Below are positions 36,447 to 44,377 of a stretch of DNA of 64,000 nt, piece by piece. The notes under the pieces are model-generated. The model saw only the letters and a list, made by a program, of their open reading frames with translations, was not told where the DNA came from and did no database searches. The position numbers were made by a program, and so were the translations under genes. Numbering within the stretch: the stretch's first letter is position 1; each line of letters starts with the position of its first letter. This DNA comes from Caulobacter sp. (GTDB lineage Bacteria > Pseudomonadota > Alphaproteobacteria > Caulobacterales > Caulobacteraceae), in contig JARWZW010000056.1 of assembly GCA_029866155.1 (NCBI GenBank), positions 39,884 to 103,883 of the forward strand, given 5' to 3'.

Positions 36447-36603
36447 GCCTGTATTCGCGAAGCGCTGCGCTGACGCGGGTCTGATAGCCGCTGCCCCCGG
36501 ATTCGAACCAGGCCACGACGTCTTCATCGAGCCGCAGGAAGTAGGGGTTCCTGCTCGGGCGATAGAACCTGCCCTGAACCGCGACCGCCCCTCCCCCGAT
36601 CAA
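36421..36603 (-). CDS. Orphan BrnA-like antitoxin (short)
   Basis: A 60-residue frame whose C-terminal half reads RNPYFLRLDEDVVAWFESGG, then GYQTRVSAALREYRL. This is the ribbon-helix-helix dimerisation pattern of BrnA (LRLD-DVVAWF---G-GYQTR-N--LR-Y). The TTG start overlaps the stop of the D-amino-acid oxidase (TTGA) with GGAGG just upstream, so it may be translated by coupling. No BrnT toxin lies next to it. It is either a regulatory remnant or an anti-addiction copy for the BrnTA system 1.6 kb away. Confidence 0.55.
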   Translation of the reverse strand: MIGGGAVAVQGRFYRPSRNPYFLRLDEDVVAWFESGGSGYQTRVSAALREYRLKQGKESA

Positions 36604-37808
36604 CCCTCCGCAAACAGCGGCGCGATTGCGGCGATGGCCTGGGCGGCCTCGGCGGTGTCGGGGACCTCGTCGGTGCGGCCATAGCCCCACATCTCGGACT
36701 CGCCCGTATACTGGACCACGATGCCGTCGGGGCGGGGCAGGACGGTGACGTGTCTATAGCTGAGGCCGTACTGGACCTCTGGCTGAGGGGCGAGCCAGGT
36801 GATCTGGCCCCGGACCGGGGTGACGGTCTCGTCCTTCCAGAGGGCGCGGGCGCCATACCCGGTGCAGTTGACCACGACGGATTCCTTCAGCCGGGACAGG
36901 TCGCCGGGGGTGTCGAAGGTCATGGCGATGATCTCGCCGCCCTCCAGCAGGAAGTCGCTGGTCAGGTGATGGGCCAGGGCGGCGACATTGAACTGCATGG
37001 AGGTTCCCATGCGGGTGCGGGCCACCCGGAACGGGCTGTCCTGGGGCGCGACATCGATCCAGTCGGGATCGATGCCGTCCGGATAGGGGTCGGGGCGCCA
37101 GAAGTCGATCTCGCCAGGCGGCGGCGGGCCCTGACGCCTGGGCTGGCGGGGGCCGTCGAACAGGGCGTAGCGGTTGCTCCAGGACACGGGATCGCCGGGG
37201 AGGCCCAGCAGGGTCTGCCAGACGTCATAGCCGGTGCGGGTCATGCGGTCCCAGAGGGCGGGGAAGGTGGCGTCGACCCCAGCGGCATCGGCGATACGGC
37301 TGTCGGGGGACCAGGTGCCCGTGGCCCGGACCGAGCGGGTATAGGGGGTGCGGTCGGCGGCATAGATGGTCACTTTTGCGCCGGCCCGTTGCAGGGTTAC
37401 CGCCGTGGTCAGGCCGATGGCTCCGCAGCCGATCACCGCCACCTCCCGCGTGCCGCCGGCCAGGGCCTTTTCGGCGGCAATCTGCGCCGAGCCCCAGGAC
37501 AGGGACCAGCCGCTGCCGCCATGGCCATAGTTGTGGACCACCCGCTTGCCGGCGACGGTCTCGACCTCCAGCCGGGGCCCGGCGGCACGGAAGGGCCGCA
37601 GGCAGACGGTGATCCGGGTGATACGGTCGGGGCTCATCTTCAGCCGCGCCAGGGGCGGGACGAGGAAGCGGCGGGGCGGGGTGGCGGGCGTCAGGGGCGG
37701 CGCCAGGGCCGGGGCTGTGGTGGCGCATCCGGCGAGGCTGGCGGCGCCCAGGCCCAGGAGGAGGGCGCGGCGGTTGCCGGTCATCGGGGCCCGGGTGGTG
37801 GGTGTCAT
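36600..37808 (-). CDS. Circularly permuted D-amino-acid oxidase-like FAD enzyme, exported lipoprotein type
   Basis: A 402-residue protein. Its leader has NRRALLLGLGAASLAGC (twin Arg then lipobox). Next comes CLRPFRAAGPRLE and VVHNYGHGGSGWSLSWGSAQIAAEKA (residues 68-116), which in D-amino-acid oxidases form the last 60 residues. Only then does the FAD Rossmann motif VIGCGAIG begin (GxGxxG, residues 127-132). The rest follows the usual order: TGTWSPDS, the substrate-lid region, VVNCTGYGARAL and PVRGQI, and it ends after YTGESEMWG. So the C-terminal part of the fold sits in front. An envelope location for D-amino-acid oxidation is implied. GGAG precedes the ATG. Confidence 0.85.
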   Translation of the reverse strand: MTPTTRAPMTGNRRALLLGLGAASLAGCATTAPALAPPLTPATPPRRFLVPPLARLKMSPDRITRITVCLRPFRAAGPRLEVETVAGKRVVHNYGHGGSGWSLSWGSAQIAAEKALAGGTREVAVIGCGAIGLTTAVTLQRAGAKVTIYAADRTPYTRSVRATGTWSPDSRIADAAGVDATFPALWDRMTRTGYDVWQTLLGLPGDPVSWSNRYALFDGPRQPRRQGPPPPGEIDFWRPDPYPDGIDPDWIDVAPQDSPFRVARTRMGTSMQFNVAALAHHLTSDFLLEGGEIIAMTFDTPGDLSRLKESVVVNCTGYGARALWKDETVTPVRGQITWLAPQPEVQYGLSYRHVTVLPRPDGIVVQYTGESEMWGYGRTDEVPDTAEAAQAIAAIAPLFAEG

Positions 37809-37886
37809 GGGGCCGCTCCTGTTTAGGGGGCAGACTGGCCCGGGCGGCGTAGGAAGATCAAGGTGGGCGGTGGGGCGGGGAGGTCC

Positions 37887-38040
37887 TGCGTGCTTCGACA
37901 CGCCCGTTTCGGGGGCTACTCAGCATGACGATTTTTTTTGGGAAGGCGAGGGTTGGTCCGGCCCGAACCACTGGACAGTCCGGCTTAAAGAAATCGTCAG
38001 TCTGAGTAGCGGTCGCAGACCGCGTTTCGAAGACCGCAAG
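37887..38040. repeat. GCTTCGACACGC-family repeat, full copy
   Basis: Left unit GCGTGCTTCGACACGC plus CTACTCAGCATGACG, a 60-bp spacer with a T-run, and right unit CGTCAGTCTGAGTAGC with stem GCGGTC-GCA-GACCGC. It lies between the oxidase and the brnTA promoter, in a divergent gap of 414 bases that otherwise holds only the operator below. Confidence 0.75.
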
Positions 38041-38080
38041 GCGGTTTCGGTGGTGGGCGGAACCATGGACCGGGGGGATA

Positions 38081-38125
38081 ATTGTAACGACAAAAATTTG
38101 ACGACCCAATTATTGTCGTTACAAT
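38081..38125 (+). promoter_or_regulatory. brnTA promoter with 13-bp inverted-repeat operator
   Basis: ATTGTAACGACAA (38081-38093) and its perfect reverse complement TTGTCGTTACAAT (38113-38125) flank a 19-base centre. TTGACG (38098-38103) and TACAAT (38120-38125), 16 bases apart, form a good -35/-10 pair, so the right arm covers the -10. The BrnA antitoxin is known to repress its own operon, and this is its likely site. Confidence 0.7.
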
Positions 38126-38222
38126 AAAAGTTTGTAGCTTGCTTGAAAGGGTTCGCGCCGGAGTGGTTTTGCTGTCAGATTAATCGCTCACCGGGCGCCC
38201 AGCCCGATCGAGACCTGTCGGG

Positions 38223-38504
38223 ATGAAGCTGGACTACGACTCGGCAAAGCGCGCCCTGACCCTGGCTGAGCGGGGGCTGGATTTTGCCGATTGCGACAAG
38301 GTCTTTGGCGGCAAAACCCTGACGGTCGAGGATGACCGGCAGGACTATGGGGAAACCCGCTTCCAGACCATCGGCAGTCTGGGCGACAGAACGGTGATGG
38401 TGGTCTGGACTGTGCGGGGCCGGTCCCGGCGGATCATTTCGATGAGAGAGTGCAATGCCAGAGAACGGCAACAATACCAGGAAGCCCTGGATCGACCCGG
38501 ATGA
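38223..38504 (+). CDS. brnT: BrnT-family type II toxin
   Basis: A 93-residue RelE-fold ribonuclease toxin. LDYDSAKRALTLAERGLDFADCDKVF is the BrnT signature (W-D--K---N---HG--F-DA--VF), with YGETRFQTIGSLGDRTVMVVWT and RRIISMRECNARERQQYQE completing the fold and its basic C-terminal active region. BrnT cleaves RNA and stops translation when BrnA is degraded. It overlaps brnA by 50 bases in another frame. The operon promoter with its inverted repeat is 98 bases upstream. Confidence 0.88.
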   Translation: MKLDYDSAKRALTLAERGLDFADCDKVFGGKTLTVEDDRQDYGETRFQTIGSLGDRTVMVVWTVRGRSRRIISMRECNARERQQYQEALDRPG

Positions 38505-38736
38505 TGCGCCGGAATGGTCTGATGCCGTCTTTGACCGGGCCGAGATCCGGGATGGGGCCAAGTTGGTGCGACCGGCGTCGGGGACCCTGACCCGGCGTGG
38601 GCGGCCGCGCCTTGAGAACCCCAAGCGACAGGTCACGGTCCGGCTGGATCATGACATCATCGAGACCCTACGCAGCAGCGGCCCGGGCTGGCAGGGCCGG
38701 ATGAATGCGATCCTGAGGCTGGCGCTGAAGGGTTAG
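38455..38736 (+). CDS. brnA: BrnA-family antitoxin
   Basis: A 93-residue protein. The N-terminal part binds the toxin (WIDPDDAPEWSDAVFDRAEI), and the C-terminal ribbon-helix-helix (KRQVTVRLDHDIIETLRSSG, GWQGRMNAILRLAL) should bind DNA and dimerise. The Asp-Pro-Asp-Asp-Ala-Pro motif is a BrnA hallmark. The gene follows and overlaps brnT, the usual order for this system. It likely represses the operon at the ATTGTAACGACAA repeats. Confidence 0.88.
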   Translation: MPENGNNTRKPWIDPDDAPEWSDAVFDRAEIRDGAKLVRPASGTLTRRGRPRLENPKRQVTVRLDHDIIETLRSSGPGWQGRMNAILRLALKG

Positions 38737-38779
38737 CCCGGCTCAATTCATCGTCCGTCGGAGTGGCCGCCGGCAGGGT

Positions 38780-38982
38780 TGCGTGCTTCGACACGCCCCT
38801 TTCAGGGGCTACTCAGCATGACGATTGTTTTGAGATTTCGCCCATCACGCCTCGGGCACAAAACCTCGTCAGTCTTAGTAGCGGTCGCAGGCCGCAGGGC
38901 TGTTTCGACAGCGGACGAAGGCAGCGGCAAGCAGTTTGCGTGCTTCGACACGCCCCGTGCCAGGGCTACTCAGCATGACGAT
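38780..38982. repeat. GCTTCGACACGC-family repeats (full copy plus half unit)
   Basis: A full copy (38780-38909) with stem CCCCTTTCAGGGG on the left and a worn GCGGTCGCAGGCCGC on the right is followed by a second left unit (38938-38982, CCCCGTGCCAGGG). They fill the gap between brnA and the convergent fabB, where the accessory region ends. Confidence 0.75.
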
Positions 38983-38995
38983 ATCCCTGAAGCCC

Positions 38996-40207
38996 TCAGG
39001 CCCTGGCCATGATCAGGCAGCCATTGGTGCCCCCGAAGCCGAAGCTGTTGCTCATGACCGTTTCCAGTTGGCGGTCGGCCCGCTGGCGCAGGATGGGCAG
39101 GTCTTCGAAGGCCGGATCGAGAGTCTCGATATTGGCGCTTTCGGCGGCGAAGCCGTTGTTCAGCATCAGCAGGCTGTAGATGGCTTCCTGGGCGCCGGCG
39201 GCCCCCAGGCTATGGCCGGTCAGGGACTTGGTCGAGGAGATCAGCGGGGCCTTTGCGCCAAACACGTGGCGAACCGCCTCCATCTCTTTCGCATCGCCGA
39301 CCGGGGTCGAGGTGCCATGGGGGTTGAGATAGTCGATGGTCCGGCCGCCGGCGCCTTCCAGGGCCAGGTTCATGCAGCGCACGGCGCCCTCGCCTGACGG
39401 GGCGACCATGTCATGGCCGTCGCTGTTGGCGGCATAGCCGACGATCTCGCCATAGATCTTCGCGCCCCGGGCCTTGGCCCGCTCATATTCCTCCAGCACC
39501 ACAATCCCGGCGCCGCCGGCGATGACAAAGCCGTCGCGGTCGACATCATAGGCCCGGCTGGCCTTCTGCGGGGTGTCGTTGAATCTGCTGGACATGGCGC
39601 CCATGGCGTCGAACAGGTTGGACAGGGACCAGTCCAGTTCCTCGGTCCCGCCGGCGAAGACCACGTCCTGCTTGCCCATCAGGATCTGCTCATAGGCCGA
39701 GCCGATGCAGTGGGTGGAGGTGGCGCAGGCCGAGCTGATGGAGAAGTTCAGGCCGCGAATCTTGAACCAGGTGGCCAGGGTGGCCGAGGGGCCGCTGCTC
39801 ATGGCCTTGGGCACGGCGAAGGGACCGATGCGCTTGGGGCCCTTTTCGCGGGTGATGGCGGCGGCCTGGATGATGGTCTGGGTGGAGGGGCCGCCGGAGC
39901 CGACGATCAGGCCGGTCTTCTCGTGGCTGACTTCCGACTCCTGCAGGCCGGAATCGGCAATGGCCTGTTCCATGGCGATATGGCCATAGGCCGTGCCGGG
40001 GGCCAGGAACCGGGCCGCCCGCCGGTCGACCAGGGATTCCCAGTCGATGTCCGGGGACGCATGGACCTGGCAGCGAAAGCCGAGCTCCGCATATTCCGGC
40101 GCCGCGCTGACCCCGGACCGGGCCTCGCGCAGGGAGGCCAGGACTTCATTGGTATTGTTGCCGATCGACGAAACGATGCCGATGCCGGAGACGACGACGC
40201 GTCGCAT
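38996..40207 (-). CDS. fabB: 3-oxoacyl-[acyl-carrier-protein] synthase I (FabB)
   Basis: A 403-residue condensing enzyme needed for unsaturated fatty acid synthesis. The nucleophile Cys161 is in [12 protein letters not shown], and the two His sites are in [11 protein letters not shown] and [30 protein letters not shown] is a typical FabB start. fabA lies 52 bases upstream on the same strand, so the pair is an operon. The usual third gene fabI is displaced by the accessory island downstream. Confidence 0.96.
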   Translation of the reverse strand: MRRVVVSGIGIVSSIGNNTNEVLASLREARSGVSAAPEYAELGFRCQVHASPDIDWESLVDRRAARFLAPGTAYGHIAMEQAIADSGLQESEVSHEKTGLIVGSGGPSTQTIIQAAAITREKGPKRIGPFAVPKAMSSGPSATLATWFKIRGLNFSISSACATSTHCIGSAYEQILMGKQDVVFAGGTEELDWSLSNLFDAMGAMSSRFNDTPQKASRAYDVDRDGFVIAGGAGIVVLEEYERAKARGAKIYGEIVGYAANSDGHDMVAPSGEGAVRCMNLALEGAGGRTIDYLNPHGTSTPVGDAKEMEAVRHVFGAKAPLISSTKSLTGHSLGAAGAQEAIYSLLMLNNGFAAESANIETLDPAFEDLPILRQRADRQLETVMSNSFGFGGTNGCLIMARA

Positions 40208-40259
40208 GGCTGCTCCCTTGTTCCCTTAGAACCGTCAGTTCTTTTTTTGTTGTTTGGTC

Positions 40260-40778
40260 TCAGACCATGGACGCCGGGTCGAACAGGCCGACGCGAAGAT
40301 CCTTGGCCTCATAGATGGGTTTGCCATCGGCTTCGAGCACCCCGTCGCCGATCCCCATGACCAGCTTTCGCATGATCAGGCGCTTCAGGCTGATCCGGTA
40401 GACGACCCTCTGGACCTTGGGGGTGACCTGACCGGTGAACTTCACCTCGCCAACCCCGAGGGCGCGACCCTTTCCGGGGGCGCCCGACCAGCCGAGGAAG
40501 AAGCCGACCAGCTGCCACATGGCGTCCAGGCCCAGGCAGCCGGGCATGACGGGATCGCCTTCAAAATGGCATTTGAAGAACCAGAGGTCGGGATTGATAT
40601 CCAGTTCGGCGACCATCTCGCCCTTGCCGTAAAGCCCGCCTTCCGAGGTGATCAGCGTGATCCGGTCCATCATCAGCATCGGCGGCGCCGGCAGCTGGGC
40701 GTTGCTCGGGCCGAACATCAGGCCCCTGGAGCAGGCGATCAGATCATCATAGCTGTAGGAAGACTGTGGTTCATGCAT
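40260..40778 (-). CDS. fabA: 3-hydroxydecanoyl-[acyl-carrier-protein] dehydratase/isomerase FabA
   Basis: A 172-residue hotdog enzyme that introduces the cis double bond of unsaturated fatty acids. The catalytic His71 and Asp85 lie in [21 protein letters not shown], as in all FabA. The frame is open upstream, but [16 protein letters not shown] matches the known start and GGAATAG precedes it. First gene of the fabA-fabB operon. Confidence 0.95.
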   Translation of the reverse strand: MHEPQSSYSYDDLIACSRGLMFGPSNAQLPAPPMLMMDRITLITSEGGLYGKGEMVAELDINPDLWFFKCHFEGDPVMPGCLGLDAMWQLVGFFLGWSGAPGKGRALGVGEVKFTGQVTPKVQRVVYRISLKRLIMRKLVMGIGDGVLEADGKPIYEAKDLRVGLFDPASMV

Positions 40779-40867
40779 TCTGGCTATTCCGGCTGTGGCC
40801 GCCGCGGCGACATAACGGACTGAGAAGGGTGATTGTGACAGGGGGGTAGCATGCCCCCCCCGTCGCC

Positions 40868-41407
40868 TCAACTGCGGGGCTGCCGGGCAGGTGCGCAGAC
40901 CGGTTCCGGCCCGCCGCCCCAGACCTCGGACTGCGGGGCCCAGCCCCGGACGCCGCCAGCCTGCAGACGGCTCCAGCCCTTTTCCACCCTGAGCTGGCCC
41001 GCGATCGCCCCTGACCGCAGATAGGCGACAATTCGCGAATCGCCGCGGGGCTCCGCCCTCAGGGGCAGGTCGCCCGGCCGGATCCGCATCACCGACCGGC
41101 CGCCATCCACCAGCTGCTTCTTCACCCAGGCCGTGGCGCCGTCCGGGCCCCGGACCTTTCGCCAGTCACGGCTTTCGGCGACCACTTCCAGGGGCATGCC
41201 CCGCACCCGCCAGACCCAGAGGATGCGGTGATCCTCGCCCGGACCATTGCGGGCGTTCACTTCTCCGGACTTCAGGGTCACGAACCGCGGGACCGGAAAG
41301 CCCGAACGGGTCCGGCACTTGGTCGCCTCGTCCTCGCCGCAGCCCGACAGCACCAGGGCCAGGCCGGCCGCCAGCGCCCATTTCCCGAGGGCGGACATCG
41401 TCAGCAT
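40868..41407 (-). CDS. SH3-domain lipoprotein
   Basis: A 179-residue protein with a signal peptide ending VLSGC (lipobox) and two bacterial SH3-like repeats: [21 protein letters not shown] with W-V--G--L-V near residues 40-100, and [24 protein letters not shown] with [14 protein letters not shown] at 105-165. Such domains bind peptidoglycan or peptides in the periplasm. GGAG lies about 8 bases before the ATG. It is divergent from the dehydrogenase gene; a G6/C6 hairpin (40841-40859) lies between its stop and fabA. Confidence 0.85.
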   Translation of the reverse strand: MLTMSALGKWALAAGLALVLSGCGEDEATKCRTRSGFPVPRFVTLKSGEVNARNGPGEDHRILWVWRVRGMPLEVVAESRDWRKVRGPDGATAWVKKQLVDGGRSVMRIRPGDLPLRAEPRGDSRIVAYLRSGAIAGQLRVEKGWSRLQAGGVRGWAPQSEVWGGGPEPVCAPARQPRS

Positions 41408-41521
41408 AGGTCAACTCCCTGGTCCGGACTGCTCATGCGTGCTTGGCCCCTCGCCGGGGCTTTGCTACAGGTTCGAGGACGCCCGTCCGGGCGGCGCCCG
41501 CTTGCCCCCAACGAATGCGTC

Positions 41522-42508
41522 ATGGCCGTCAAAAGACCTAAAGTCATCGTCACCCGCAAGCTGCCTGATCCGGTGGAAACCCGGATGCGCGAGCTGTTCG
41601 ACACCGAATTGAACATCGATGACAAGCCCATGAACAGCGACGCGCTGCTCGAGGCCATGAGCCGCGCCGATGTCCTGGTGCCGACCATTACCGACCGGCT
41701 GGATTCCCGGCTGCTGTCCCGGGCCGGCGAACGGCTGAAGCTGATCGCCAATTTCGGGGCCGGGGTGGACAATATCGATGTCGCCACCGCCAACCAGCGG
41801 GGCATCATCGTCACCAATACCCCCGGGGTCCTGACCGAGGACACCGCTGACCTGACCATGAGCCTGATCATGGCCTCGAGCCGCCGGATCGTCGAGGGGG
41901 CTGGGGTCGTGCAGTCCGGCGGCTTCCAGGGCTGGTCGCCGACCTGGATGCTGGGGCGCAGGATCTGGGGCAAGCGCCTGGGCATCATCGGCATGGGCCG
42001 GATCGGCCAGGCCCTGGCCCGCCGCGCCAAGGCCTTCGGCCTGTCGATCCATTATCACAACCGCAAGCCGGCCAGCCCGCGGGTGGTCGAGGAGCTTGAG
42101 GCCACCTACTGGGAGAGTCTGGACCAGATGCTGGCCCGGATGGACATCATCTCGGTCAACTGCCCCCACACCCCGGCCACCTATCACCTGCTGTCGGCCC
42201 GGCGTCTGAAGCTGCTGCAGTCCCACGCCATTGTCGTCAATACCGCCCGGGGCGAGGTGATCGACGAGGGCGCCCTGGCCAACATGCTGTCCCGGGGCGA
42301 TATCGCCGGAGCCGGGCTGGACGTCTATGAGCACGAGCCGGCCATCAATCCGAAGCTGCTGAAACTGCCCAATGTCGTGCTGCTGCCCCATATGGGCTCG
42401 GCCACGGTCGAGGGCCGGATCGACATGGGCGAGAAGGTCATCGTCAATATCAAGACCTTCATGGACGGCCACCGGCCGCCGGACCGGGTCATTCCCTCCA
42501 TGCTGTAG
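41522..42508 (+). CDS. D-2-hydroxyacid dehydrogenase (glyoxylate reductase-like)
   Basis: A 328-residue NAD(P)-dependent enzyme. LGIIGMGRIGQALARRAKAFG is the nucleotide-binding motif (GMGRIG), VNTARGEVIDEGAL gives the catalytic Arg and Asp environment, and the catalytic His is in LLPHMGSAT. The family reduces glyoxylate or hydroxypyruvate. The frame is open upstream to 41228, but MAVKRPKVIVTRKLP is the normal family start. Divergent from the SH3 lipoprotein. Confidence 0.9.
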   Translation: MAVKRPKVIVTRKLPDPVETRMRELFDTELNIDDKPMNSDALLEAMSRADVLVPTITDRLDSRLLSRAGERLKLIANFGAGVDNIDVATANQRGIIVTNTPGVLTEDTADLTMSLIMASSRRIVEGAGVVQSGGFQGWSPTWMLGRRIWGKRLGIIGMGRIGQALARRAKAFGLSIHYHNRKPASPRVVEELEATYWESLDQMLARMDIISVNCPHTPATYHLLSARRLKLLQSHAIVVNTARGEVIDEGALANMLSRGDIAGAGLDVYEHEPAINPKLLKLPNVVLLPHMGSATVEGRIDMGEKVIVNIKTFMDGHRPPDRVIPSML

Positions 42509-42510
42509 CG

Positions 42511-42544
42511 GACGGCGGGGGCCGCAAGCCTCGACCCCCGCGTC
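42511..42544. terminator. Hairpin between convergent genes
   Basis: GCGGGGG (42515-42521) and CCCCCGC (42535-42541) form a strong stem, extended by GAC/GTC. It lies between the dehydrogenase and the RutE-like gene and could end both transcripts; no T-run follows. Confidence 0.45.
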
Positions 42545-42547
42545 TCG

Positions 42548-43141
42548 TCAGACGATCTGGCAGGCGGTCTCGAAGTCCAGACGCGGACTGCGGTCGAACA
42601 GGTTCTCGTCGGTTCCGTGGCCGATGGTCACCAGGATATTGCTCTTGATGCCGGTTCCCGCATGGAAGGCGGCGTCGACACCGGCATTGTCAAAGCCCGA
42701 CATGGGTCCGCAGTCCAGGCCCAGGGCCCGGGCGGCCAGGATGAAATAGCCCGCCTGCAGGGTTCCATTTCGGAAGGCCGAGGTTTCCGTATGGGGCGCG
42801 CCCTTGGGGAACCAGGCGGCGGCGCCCGGGTTGTGGGGAAACAGGGCCGGGATCTGGTCGGCGAAATCCAGGTCATAGCTGACAATGACCGTGCAGGGGG
42901 CCTGGCGGATCTTGGCGCCATTGGACGGCGAGCTGAGGGCCGCAAGTCGCTCGCGTCCCTCGGGGCTGGTGACGAAGACGAAGCGGGCCGGGCAGCTGTT
43001 GGCCGCCGTCGGACCCATCCGGGTCAGGTCATAGACGGCGCGCAGCAAGGTTTCGGCCAGGGGCGCGGTCTCCCAGCCATTGCGGGTCCGGGCGCTGCGG
43101 AAGATCTGGTCCAGGGCGGCATCTTGCAGGGGGGCGGTCAT
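42548..43141 (-). CDS. Malonic semialdehyde reductase / RutE-like nitroreductase
   Basis: A 197-residue flavin enzyme of the nitroreductase superfamily, HadB/RutE branch. The order DLTRMGPTAANSCPARFVFVTS (FMN binding), NGTLQAGYFILAARALGLDCGPMSGFDNAGVD and NILVTIGHG is characteristic. RutE reduces the malonic semialdehyde formed in pyrimidine breakdown, but no other rut genes are near, so the role here is open. GGAG is 6-8 bases before this ATG, preferred over the one 12 bases upstream. Confidence 0.87.
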   Translation of the reverse strand: MTAPLQDAALDQIFRSARTRNGWETAPLAETLLRAVYDLTRMGPTAANSCPARFVFVTSPEGRERLAALSSPSNGAKIRQAPCTVIVSYDLDFADQIPALFPHNPGAAAWFPKGAPHTETSAFRNGTLQAGYFILAARALGLDCGPMSGFDNAGVDAAFHAGTGIKSNILVTIGHGTDENLFDRSPRLDFETACQIV

Positions 43142-43201
43142 CAGGGGCTCCATCCGTAACTGAATCGGTTACAGCATAGCGGCCCCGAGTGCGGTCGTCA
43201 G

Positions 43202-43768
43202 CTACAGAGTTTGTTCGACGCGCATCACTTCGGGAACATAATGGCGCAACATGTTCTCCACCCCGGCCTTCAGGGTCATGGCCGAGGACGGGCAGCCGGA
43301 ACAGGCGCCGCGCATATGCAGATAGACCGTGCCGGTCTCGATCTCGAACCTGGAAAAGACGATGTCGCCGCCGTCCTGGGCCACTGCGGGCCGGACCCGC
43401 GTGTCCAGCAGTTCCTTGATCTCCGCCACGATCTGGGCCGTCTCGCCGTCATATTCCGGTTCGTCCGTCTGGTCCGTATCACCGGCCTCCAGGACCGGCC
43501 GGCCGGAGGTGTAATGGTCCATGATGGCCGCCAGGATGGGCGCCTTCAGGAAGGCCCAGTCGCCGCCCTCGGCCCGGGTCACCGTCAGGAAGTCAGGGCC
43601 GAGAAAGACCCGGGCCACCTGGTCTATCTCGAACAGCGCCGTCGCCAGGGGCGACAGGGCGGCGTCCTGGGCCGAGGACATTTCACGGCTTCCGGTTCCC
43701 AGCACCTCGCGTCCTGGCAGGAACTTGAGGACCTCGGGGTTCGGGGTGGCTTCGGTCTGGATAAACAT
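43202..43768 (-). CDS. NifU-family Fe-S scaffold protein (NfuA-like)
   Basis: A 188-residue two-domain protein. The N-terminal Nfu domain (IQTEATPNPEVLKFLPG) is followed by a NifU C-terminal domain with the cluster-binding Cys156 and Cys159 (RGACSGCPSS) and RPAVAQDGGDIVF. It carries an iron-sulfur cluster to target proteins in the cytoplasm. The ATG giving MFIQTEATPN is the conserved family start; the longer open frame to 43840 is not. Single gene, divergent from the exported TonB-like protein. Confidence 0.93.
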   Translation of the reverse strand: MFIQTEATPNPEVLKFLPGREVLGTGSREMSSAQDAALSPLATALFEIDQVARVFLGPDFLTVTRAEGGDWAFLKAPILAAIMDHYTSGRPVLEAGDTDQTDEPEYDGETAQIVAEIKELLDTRVRPAVAQDGGDIVFSRFEIETGTVYLHMRGACSGCPSSAMTLKAGVENMLRHYVPEVMRVEQTL

Positions 43769-43942
43769 GATGGACGATAGATGGCCCTGTCGGACGCCGG
43801 GAGCAAGGGCCGCATCCCTTGTTGAACCAATCCATTGCACGTCGTCTGCAGAAGAATTCGCCCTGTAAGCGTAAACTTAACCCGTTTCGGGCGAAAAGGC
43901 AGTGTCGCTTCAATGAACCTGCCCAGAAGGGGAACTATCAGG

Positions 43943-44248
43943 ATGAACAAGTCATTTTTCTTCGCCGGCGTCGCTTGTGTCATGATGTCGGTTTCAGTTC
44001 CGGCCTCGGCTGCGGACCTCAGCGCCCAGATGGGCAAGTGCCTGACCAAGCATGCCAACACCAAGCAGGCCGCCAGCATCACTGTGGAATGCACGGCTGC
44101 CGACGGAAAGCTGTCCGGCTGCAAGGTGATCCAGAGCGAGGCTCCTTCCAAGGGCTTTGAACAGGCCGCGATCTGCGTCGCCGAGGTTCTGCCCATGGGT
44201 GCGAAATCAGGCACCATCCGCGTGCCCGTGCGCTTCCCCGGCGCCTGA
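43943..44248 (+). CDS. Exported protein with TonB-like C-terminal fold
   Basis: A 101-residue protein with a Sec signal peptide (MNKSFFFAGVACVMMSVSV, cut near ASAADL). The mature part has VECTAADGKLSGCKVIQSEAPSKGFEQAAICVAE and GTIRVPVRFPG, which follow the strand-helix pattern of TonB C-terminal domains, and four Cys able to form disulfides. It lacks the TonB anchor and Pro linker, so is a stand-alone periplasmic domain. AGAAGGGGA precedes the ATG. Followed by a terminator-like hairpin. Confidence 0.72.
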   Translation: MNKSFFFAGVACVMMSVSVPASAADLSAQMGKCLTKHANTKQAASITVECTAADGKLSGCKVIQSEAPSKGFEQAAICVAEVLPMGAKSGTIRVPVRFPGA

Positions 44249-44262
44249 GTCTGATGGGGCGC

Positions 44263-44290
44263 CCCCGGAGTAAAGAAATCTGCTCCGGGG
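44263..44290 (+). terminator. Terminator-like hairpin
   Basis: CCCCGGAG and CTCCGGGG form an 8-bp perfect stem with a 12-base loop, 15 bases after the stop of the TonB-like gene. A weak pyrimidine run (CTCTGTTT) follows. Confidence 0.5.
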
Positions 44291-44377
44291 CCCGCAAACT
44301 CTGTTTACCTTAACCCTCAGCTTACCTTGACGCCCCAGATTGGGTCCTGACAGTCCAAAGGACATTCAGGATCGACC

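Noticed and set aside
37887..38982. GCTTCGACACGC repeats around brnTA as attachment sites of a mobile island
   Set aside because: The same repeats occur throughout the window next to ordinary housekeeping genes, and no integrase gene is present, so they do not mark island ends.
40841..40859. G6/C6 hairpin between the SH3 lipoprotein gene and fabA
   Set aside because: A simple homopolymer pairing with no T-run; could be a weak terminator but the evidence is too thin to list as one.
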